The notes under the pieces are model-generated. The model did not search any database and was not told where the DNA came from. It saw only the letters and a list, made by a program, of their open reading frames with translations. Of a stretch of DNA of 64,000 nucleotides, positions 55,705-64,000 are shown in pieces; within the stretch, counting starts at the first letter, position 1; every line of letters begins with the position of its first letter. Source of the stretch: Paracentrotus lividus (taxonomy: Eukaryota > Echinodermata > Echinoidea > Camarodonta > Echinidae); contig CALNVZ010002974.1 of assembly GCA_940671915.1 (NCBI GenBank), positions 22,666,874 through 22,730,873 on the forward strand, written 5' to 3'. The position numbers were made by a program, and so were the translations under genes.

Positions 55705-56960
55705 GGCTAGATACTTCGTGCATTTGAAATAACAAATTGTATAACTATAAGCATCAAATGTTGGTTTGTTTGCCTCCCACAAATATCATATTGTTACAGA
55801 GTACATCAAGGAAAAAAAAATCCAACAATAACAAATACCAAGTTTCATGATAATTATGGTTAGATTGAGCACAGAGACAAAATGCTTTGAATGATTATGA
55901 TTATGGAGAGATATTAACATTAAATGCTCATGCAATCACTGATGTGTGTATAACATACAAAAAGATTCAAAATTGATCTTTCGAATAAAAAGCTATGAAG
56001 CTCTTTTTTACGTACGAGGCTTGTCCTGGTAAACAAGGGACTACCAAAGTCAGCTGTGCATTGACAAACAGATACTTTGTGCATTTGAAATAAGCAAATT
56101 GTATAACTATAAGCATCAAATGTTGGTTTGTTTGCCTCCCACAAATATCATATTGTTACAGAGTACATCAAGGAAAAAAAATCCAACAATAAAAATACCA
56201 AGTTTTCATGATAATTATGGTTAGATTGAGCACAGAGACAAAATGCTTTGAATGATTATGATTATGGAGAGGATATTAACATTATAAATGCTTGCAATCA
56301 CTGATGTGTGTATAACATACAAAAAGATGTCAAAATTGATCTTTCGAAATAAAAAAGCTATGAAGCTCTTTTACGTACGAGGCTTGTCCTGGTAAACAAG
56401 GGACTACCAAAGTCAGCTGTGCATTGACAAACAGATACTTTGTGCATTTGAAATAAGCAAATTGTATAACTATAAGCATCAAATGTTGGTTTGTTGCCTC
56501 CCACAAATATCCTATTGTTACAGAGTACATCAAGAAAAAAAAAAAAATCCAACAATAACAAATACCAAGTTTTCATGATAATTATGGTTAGATTGAGCAC
56601 AGAGACAAAATGCTTTGAATAATTATGATTATGGAGAGATATTAACATTATAAATGCTCATGCAATCACTGATGTGTGTATAACATACAAAAAGATGTCA
56701 AAATTGATCTTTCGAAATAAAAAAGCTATAAAGCTCTTTTTTACGTACGAGGCTTGTCCTGGTAAACAAGGGACTACCAAAGTCAGCTGTGCATTGACAA
56801 ACAGTCAGAATGCTTTGAATTATGGACAGATATTAGCATAGCAAATATTCAAATTGATCTTTCAAAATATGATAGCAATTAAAGTTTATATCTTATAGTA
56901 TTAGATTGGTCCTGGTAAACAAAGGACTATCCTGAGTCAGCTGTACTTAACAATTAACAG
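55705..56960. repeat. Tandem repeat of about 361 bp, three and a half copies
   Basis: GATACTTTGTGCATTTGAAA recurs at about 55708, 56071 and 56432; CTTGTCCTGGTAAACAAGGG recurs with it. The last unit is diverged and truncated. Open frames inside are repeat artefacts. Confidence 0.9.
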
Positions 56961-56970
56961 TTGGAAAGTT

Positions 56971-56974
<4 letters not shown>

Positions 56975-57012
<38 letters not shown>
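56975..57012. repeat. (AT)n microsatellite
   Basis: Pure AT run. An imperfect inverted repeat (GCCATTAGGGATTCGACTAA and complement) follows at 57125-57340. Confidence 0.9.
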
Positions 57013-57015
<3 letters not shown>

Positions 57016-57389
57016 TAAACAAATAACTCTTATTTATATAGTGGACTGGAGCTTTCAGATCAATTCAAGTTCACAAGAATGTGTACACGACCGGGAGATG
57101 TCGATATAGGCATCTCTTTGTATGGCATGCCATTAGGGATTCGACTAATAATGGAATGAATCGACCAACAAAGACAAAAATAAACTGAAGTCAAAGCAAA
57201 AATCAATGATATTAAAACAAAACGGTGAAAAATACATTTTTGCATAATATTGATTGTTATTTTCTGACTTTCGGTAAATCTTGTACTCTGTTAGCAGATG
57301 AATTCCATTATTAGTTGAATCCCTAATGGCGTGCCATACAAAGGTGATAAATGAATAGCGAATTCTTGCGCAGGCTAATTTTTGTGTCC

Positions 57390-57575
57390 TTTACAAAAGT
57401 GGGCATTGCTCATCGAAGAATGCGTTATTTTCGGATTTTTTTTTTTTGTGTGTGCGTCATAATGATAGTTAAGGATATGAGTTTTATATACATATAAATC
57501 TTTTCCCCAAGAATCATATATTTTTTTATTTGATAGCCGTTTCAAAAGTGTATAGTTCTTTTTGGGACGCACTGT
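57390..57575. mobile_element. MITE fragment (copy B), inverted relative to 50083
   Basis: Complement of 50083-50280, ending TTTTTGGGACGCACTGTAT. Confidence 0.75.
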
Positions 57576-57664
57576 ATAACTACAACGAAGTAGAAACATA
57601 TTTCGTTACAATATTCATGAACAAAACACTGTAATAATTTATACACGTATTTAGTGTAGAAATG

Positions 57665-57905
57665 TTGTTGTCTAGTGGTCATATCACTTGACTTGGGATG
57701 CAAAGTTCGAAGGTACGATCCCCGGTACAGCACTTATGTCCATGAACAAGGCACTCTATCTGATTTGCCTTACTCCACTCAGGCCGCTTAAGCTAGGGGA
57801 AGGGTAATAATGTGTAAAGCAATCATGTAAAGCGCCATTAGCGTCCACGGCATCCTGATGTACTTGAGCGGTATATACGTTAAGAACCCACTATAATTAT
57901 TATAT
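57665..57905 (+). mobile_element. tRNA-derived SINE
   Basis: TCTAGTGGTCATATCACTTG resembles a Pol III A-box region and GGTACGATCCCCGG a B box, about 40 bp apart as in a tRNA. A long non-tRNA body follows (TAAAGCGCCATTAGCG) with an ATTATTAT tail. Confidence 0.65.
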
Positions 57906-58037
57906 TTGTAGGTTTATTTTTCTTTATGTTTTGTGCAATTTACTAGAGGAGATATCCATTCCATAGTCAAAATAAAAATAAATTAGTTTAATCACGATTG
58001 AATCAACTTTTGTTGAAACTTGTTGGCTTTGGGCATA

Positions 58038-58839
58038 CCGAGTGAGTCAGAAAAAACCAATCTGTAAACCCCAAATTATTATACATATTCCAAAAAAGTC
58101 ACTCTCTCCGCATCTTTTGGTACCTGAACTTTGTGTGTTATTCCTTTTCGCTTGGATGAACATGGCGCATTGTTTGCGAACATGTAAATTTTGAATTGTG
58201 CAAAATTGGGAGTAAAATCAAAACAAAAAAGCTATAACAAAAGCGACTCTATCCTGATTAAAATGGCATAACTTTTTATAACAAAAATGTCTTCCGCTTA
58301 ATAAGTTGGCAGGGGTAGGGGTGTTGTTACACATATTGACTACATTTTGTGTGAAAATGAGATAGATCTGTAGAGTCAGTCATGAGTGAGCACACGTCAA
58401 ATACAAAATAATCACTTTTAAAAGTACTAAGAGGCCTTTTTTAAAGGTCTGTCCATAACAATTTAATCTTTGATGTGTACTCATTCGTGGATTACTTTAA
58501 GAATCAATCTAATTTTTACATATAATCTAGTCGATGACTGTAACAACACACTTGCCAAGATATTTGGCTCAAAACAATTTCCTTAAAAATGTATACCATT
58601 TTATTCAGGATGGAGTTGCTTTTTTTGTCCGCTTTTGTTGTTTTAAATTCGAAATTGACATGTTCGCAAACAATGCGTCGCGTTGATCCAAGCGTAAAGA
58701 TATAACACACAAAATTGGTACCAAAAGATGCGGGAAGAGTTACTCTGTCAGAACATGCATAATAATTTGGGGTAAATTAATTGGTTTTCTTTTTATTTAC
58801 ATTTTTTCTATGTGTCTAGTTTTTTTCTGACTCACTCGG
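58038..58839. mobile_element. Inverted-repeat element with CCGAGTGAGTCAGAAAAAA ends
   Basis: CCGAGTGAGTCAGAAAAAA at the left, TTTTTTCTGACTCACTCGG at the right. Inner parts mirror as well, for example ACATGGCGCATTGTTTGCG versus CGCAAACAATGCGTCG-type sequence. Non-coding. Confidence 0.85.
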
Positions 58840-59535
58840 CGTATACGTTAAGACTTTTTTTTCAGTTGGGGCCTACTGTAAAATGTCGACAAGACATGCC
58901 TTATTTACTACTACTATAATAGAAGTGACTTCCAAGGCTTTTTAAACTGGGTGATGTCATTTTACCGTTTGTTTCACTGTTTAATTAAGAGGGCTTCCAA
59001 AAGCAGTCTATGAAAGACAACATGTTAACTTAGTCGAAAAGTAAAAAGGTTTGTCAGAAACTAATGAGTATTGCGTTGGACTTGTCAATGTTCGAGATCA
59101 GTGCTATACGACAGTGCGCCATCTATAGATATTACTCTCAAAATATAATGCAAATATCACAGAGGAAACATTTTGCACCTTTAAGGTTGGTCACAAGCGT
59201 ATGGTGAGACCGAATCTAAACCGGGTCCTCAGCGATACTACAGACCGACCAAATAAACTGGCCAGCAAAAGAAAGTACCCACTTCTTTCAAAGGCTGCAC
59301 ACAAAAATTCACCCCATAGAAATAAACAATTTTGTACACAGGTATGGTGCAATAATCCATTACTAATCACATCCCAACAGGAAGTGATTATCTTTATTAC
59401 AAAGAAATAAAATGGCATAATACGCATCTTGGTCACTGAATAAAAGTCACAAAATGTAACAGAATGAGCCGTCCATGTTTTACACAAAAGTCAATGTCAA
59501 AGGATGAAATAAACCAGACACAACAACAATGTTCA

Positions 59536-60060
59536 ATAATGTGTATGTCCTCCTCGTGCCTGGACACATTCCAGGCATCTCTGACGCATGCTTTGGACAA
59601 GTTGTCTGGCGTAGTCCTGGGGAAGTTCTGTCCATTCCTCCTGCAGAGCTTGGATCAATGTTTGCCGATTGGTAGGAGGCTGTTCCCTTGATCTCACCCG
59701 TCTGCCAAGTTCATCCCACAGATGCTCAATGGGATTGAGGTCAGGAGAGCATGCACACCATGGGATGACGTCAATGTCCTGCTCCTGAAGGAAGTTGGTG
59801 GTGAAACCGTGCTGTATGGGTCTTGCATTGTCCTGTTGAAACAATGTGATGCCAGGATGTGCCTGCAGGAAAGGGAGCAGATGGGGTCTCAATACTTCAT
59901 CAACATAGCGCTGAGCTGTCAGATTACCTGCCAGGATAACCAGATGAGTCATATGGTTGGCTGATATGCCTGCCCAACCATCACAGAAGGTCCACCCCAC
60001 GATCAACTTCACGAATGCAACATTCTGCATATCGCATCTGTGGGATGAACTTGGCAGACG
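59536..60060 (-). pseudogene. Tc1/mariner transposase, C-terminal two thirds
   Basis: GWAGISANHMTHLVILAGNL, LTAQRYVDEVLRPHLLPF, LFQQDNARPIQH (second catalytic Asp) and CSPDLNPIEHLWDELGRRV (catalytic Glu, DD34E spacing), ending CVQARGGHTHY. The N-terminal DNA-binding part is missing: upstream the frame runs into an inverted copy of its own 3' end. Confidence 0.9.
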
Positions 60061-60212
60061 GGTGAGATCAAGGGAACAGCCTCCTACCAATCGGCAAACA
60101 TTGATCCAACTCTGAAGGAGGAATGGACAGAACTTCCCCAGGACTACGCCAGACAACTTGTCCAAAGCATGCGTCAGAGATGCCTGGAATGTGTCCAGGC
60201 ACGAGGAAAAAC
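60061..60212 (+). repeat. Inverted duplicate of the transposase 3' end
   Basis: Complement of about 59555-59705, so the fragment is a palindrome with the transposase core in the middle, a rearrangement that deleted the 5' half. Confidence 0.85.
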
Positions 60213-60505
60213 AGAGCAGATAGTAATAACAAATCTTTTTCGTCTGATTTGTCCAATTCTTAAACGTTATTCCTTCAACACAAACGTGTAAAATAGGTTT
60301 ATTATCCATTAGATGCAATTTTCCAGTTCTGAACTTAGTTTTTCTCCAATAAATAAATAACTGAATAATTATATGAATAATAGTAAGATTATTATTATTA
60401 TTATTAATAATAAAAATAGTCAAATGAAAGTAAATAGATAAATCACCAATGTCCTTCATTCTTTAATAATCCGGCGTCGTTTTTCTAGCAACAGCAGATA
60501 TGAAG

Positions 60506-61082
60506 AGCTCACTTCCAAAAGGTACTACATCCATTTCCCATCAAAATTCTTTTTTGTTTTTTTAAACATTAATATACTCATTTTTAGCACCTCTACACTC
60601 TGTTAAACAGAAACATGAATTTTCAATTGGAAGGGTGGAAAAAAAACTCAAAAATCATTTCCTTTCCAAAAGGTGCTACATCCACTTCAGTTCACTTCCA
60701 AAAGGTACTACATCCATTTTTATGTAGTCGCATGCAAAATATGTGTTTTTATTGCATGTAAATAATGCGTAGTTGGCTGGGTTCGCCAGAGAAACAAAAC
60801 ACAAAATGTTCCTTTTTGAATTAAAAAATTGCTGAGATACATGGCAATTTACATTCTCTGAGACATATCGTTTCCAAAAGGTACTACATCCATCACAACC
60901 AAAAATTAAAAATTCATTTACAGAAAAACTTTTAGACCTAGATTTTTGTGGGACTGGTTTCCCTTTAGTATCATGGAGTAGGACAATCTGAAAACCTTTA
61001 ATTCCAAACAGACACTCAATGAAAAATAAGTAAACGTGTTTTTCTCCGAATTAACTAATATGGATGTAGTACCTTTTGGAAA
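60506..61082. mobile_element. Element with repeated TTCCAAAAGGTACTACATCC motif
   Basis: The 20-bp motif occurs in direct orientation near 60510, 60662, 60692 and 60868 and inverted at about 61050-61072, which gives inverted ends. The space between is AT-rich and non-coding. Confidence 0.75.
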
Positions 61083-61534
61083 TGACCTTTTTCATATATA
61101 CGCCCTCTTTTGCTTTAACTTACATGCACGCCCACACACACACACACACACACACAAACATACTAGCCTAAACGCCCACGTGAAAGTGTGTGTGGAGTCA
61201 ATTGAACATTGTGCCTAAAATTAAAAATTTGATTTGATTGTTAGACACGGCAAATGTAGGAACTTGCATGAGACTGTCATTACATCACATCGACATATTG
61301 GGATATTGCACATGGAAATATTCGCAATAGTCACCCTTTGTGATAGTTGCATCTATTACAAATTGTCTCTAATTATCTCCTGTAATGGACCATCGTTTAG
61401 GTAAATGAAACAAAAAATGTCTTCACGTTTTGATTCATGTAAAGCATTCAGTTTACCATTTTTATAAAGTATAAGGTCCATTGTGTTTTATTATATATGT
61501 GTTTTATTATACATTTTAGAAATCGTATATTACA

Positions 61535-61662
<128 letters not shown>

Positions 61663-62340
61663 GCGTTGGCTACATTGTAATAAAGAATTAATGGAGGTCA
61701 AGACGAAAGAACATTTCTTTTATAAGACAGTGTGAATATGCGAGAATGGTCAAGGCAAAGGCGACAAGTCATTGATCGTAGTTCACCTTTTACTCACAAG
61801 ATTTGAAATAATTTCATCTGATGTTTTGCAATGCATGCAGTGACCGTAGGTTAATCGTGTTAGTAAATCAACTCCCGTCAAAAGCCCCGAAGATTGTTCA
61901 TATCTTCAAAAAATTCACAAAGTCAACCATAATAAGACTCTCAAGATCTCTCGACACGCAATTTCTTTGGAAATGGTATGTGATATTTTGCCGTGTGCTA
62001 TAATACAAATATCATTAAATATCATTTTAGAATGTATTTTGTGATTTGTGAAGCCAGCATTTTGTAATTAATGTAAGGGTAGGCGTATAGAATGTCAATT
62101 TACCAATATAAGAGTCATTGTTTGAAAAGTAATTTATAAAATATTAACCCATGTCCCAAAGTTAAAGGGGTTAATCAGTAATGATCAGTTTGGGAGAGAT
62201 GCTGATTTGGATATTCCAAGTAAAAATTGCTTTTTGTTTTCTTTTAAAAAAAAAACCCAAATTATTACAATCTGCACAGGATGCATACGCGTGATTTTTT
62301 TTCCCATGAAAAGAAAAAAATTAGAGCAAGATTTCAGGAC

Positions 62341-63627
62341 GTTGCACAGTTATGTTTCTGCGCATCTTGACCGCGCATCCTGGGCGCGCATTATTTAATA
62401 CGTCACAATGGAAAAATATACAGCGTTCGTGGGCGATCCAGCGTTCAAAGAGTTAAAAGAAATGACCTTTATAAATATGTAATTTATTACTTCTTTTTGT
62501 TCATTATTTACCAACTTGCAGAGATATGTAAAGCATTTATGTTGGTGCATGTTCGTGTTATTCTAGAGATTGCGATGGATATGAAATGAATTGTAAATAT
62601 TTGGGAGCAGGATTTTGAATAAGTCGAAAATTAGATAAGAGTTTTCATATTTTGAGTATTTTTGGCACATTTCGGTGGTTTTCAAGTCGACTCGCCACTA
62701 TTACAGCGCCGATATTTTGAAAACGAGCACATGGACCCCCATTTTTTAATGTCCCTACTCTTTTTAGTTTATATTCCTTTACAACTTGGCAAATTTTGAT
62801 GAACTTGACATGGCTTTTGAATGTTCGAGAGCATGATTTTGAATCAAATGTAATATAGGTTGGATTCTACGACTTGTTTGACGTTTTCGGCGCGTTTTTG
62901 TGGTTTTCAAGCCAATTCGCAACTATTCGGGCTCCGATAGCTTAAAAACGAGCACCAGGACCCCCTTTTTTAATGTTTCTACCCGTTGAGTACGTATTCC
63001 TCTACAACTTTGCAAATTTTTATAAAAATGATATGGATTTTGAATGTTTGGGAGCATAATTTTGAATCAAGTGTCATTTAGAGTAGATTTTCACGCTTTT
63101 TGGACATTTTCGGCGCGTTTTTGTGACTTTTCAAGCCGATTTGCGAGTATTCGGGCGCCGATAGTTCGAAAACGAGCACATGGACCCCCCTTTTTAAAAC
63201 TTTCTACATATATATGATGAATCCCTCTACAACTTTGCAAAATTAGATGAGACTGTCATGGTTTAAAACAAAAAGTGCACCTTAAACTATACTTTCTTTT
63301 CTTGTAGATTCCAAGCCTCTAAGATATGGTTTTTGCCATTTTACGTACCCTTTTTGCCACATGAGGGCGCTGCTGGCTCAAAAACAAGTACAAATGTGCC
63401 ATTTTAAACAATGTACCCATCTTTGGTATAAACTTTGTAACAAATCGGGAAGGTTTGATAAAGTTTGATACGGTTTTGACAAGGTAATGACGATTTCTAC
63501 TTGTTTGTTGCACTTGCGAGGTCTAACAGAGACCAATTTCTTAAATTACGCGTACTTTACATGCCATCCAAATATGGCAACTTCAAAGTTCCGTAGCAAA
63601 AAATCAAGCACATGAACCTATATTATT
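62341..63627 (+). repeat. Dispersed repeat family R1, copy B
   Basis: Same orientation and internal structure as 18590-19866: begins TTGCACAGTTATGTTTCTGC and ends near AAATCAAGCACATGAACC. No gene follows to the end of the window (63628-64000). Confidence 0.8.
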
Positions 63628-64000
63628 TTTTGCATTTTTGGCATACATTATAGATACCAAAGTAACTCTATGCAAAATTTGGTGAACTTGTCATGGTTTT
63701 GGTTTCAACTGTGCAACGTCCTTAAGCCGAATGTATCGTGACGAATTTCGTTAGTTTAGCAGATAAACCGTGTAAATAAAGGATTTATAGGGATGTAAAT
63801 AAGGGAAAACAAAGGATTAGACAGGATTGATCACATTCAGCTTTGAAGGTTACAATATCGTGGGTAGGAAGTCGTCCTCCATGATACAAGGTAAAACCAA
63901 GTAAATGTCGTCATGATTAGGCAATTAATCCTTGAGAAAATGTACCTCCTCTGATATTCATTGTTTTCTTATCTGTTGGTAGGTAAGATTTCACTCACAC

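Noticed and set aside
55920-56648. Three similar minus-strand frames containing a recurring cysteine-bearing peptide
   Set aside because: They are the same frame in successive units of the 361-bp tandem repeat, with shifts between units; no family similarity.
57665-57740. Possible tRNA gene
   Set aside because: Has Pol III box-like sequences but no complete cloverleaf, and continues into a SINE body.

Overview
The window looks like AT-rich, repeat-laden genomic DNA from a eukaryotic animal, probably a marine invertebrate and possibly an echinoderm. The clues are spliced genes with consensus GT/AG junctions, Penelope-like, CR1-like and Tx1/L1-like retroelements, Tc1/mariner relics, many foldback or MITE-like elements, long (AT)n tracts and a tRNA-type SINE. 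The species cannot be fixed from the sequence.

The centrepiece is one minus-strand gene of about 23 kb (37434 down to 14578). I assembled it by hand from exons with matching splice sites and phases. In order it encodes a signal peptide, an N-terminal ectodomain whose later part weakly recalls the ANF-receptor/PBP1 fold, one sushi (CCP) module, a Ser/Thr-rich stalk, one transmembrane helix with a basic stop-transfer, an acidic cytoplasmic linker, and a complete caspase domain with p20 and p10 parts (active-site His, QACRG cysteine, both P1-pocket arginines). This reads as a type I membrane receptor whose cytoplasmic effector is itself a caspase. Animal initiator caspases are normally soluble proteins recruited through DED or CARD domains, so this architecture is the most notable item in the window. 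A TATA/Inr-like core promoter lies 364 bp upstream of the ATG. One short exon in the ectodomain is unresolved, and one ectodomain exon is tandemly duplicated.

Downstream of that gene, in the same orientation, lie remnants of the 5' half of a paralogue (exon relics at 11.2, 10.85, 8.2 and 4.4 kb). It carries a frameshift, an in-frame stop and a lost donor site, so at least this 5' part looks like a pseudogene. The rest would lie beyond the left edge.

The remainder is mobile and repetitive DNA. From 1 to 14 kb there are several foldback elements between the paralogue exon relics. From 15 to 37 kb MITEs fill the introns of the caspase gene. From 38 to 46 kb there is a nested stack of inverted-repeat elements. 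From 46 to 54 kb there are a Penelope-like element fragment (GIY-YIG endonuclease and a hammerhead-like motif) interrupted by a Tx1/L1-type LINE fragment, and a broken CR1-like LINE. From 54 to 64 kb there are tandem repeats, a SINE, a rearranged Tc1-type transposase, more foldback elements and a second copy of a repeat also present at 18.6 kb. No rRNA gene, intact tRNA gene or CRISPR array was seen.
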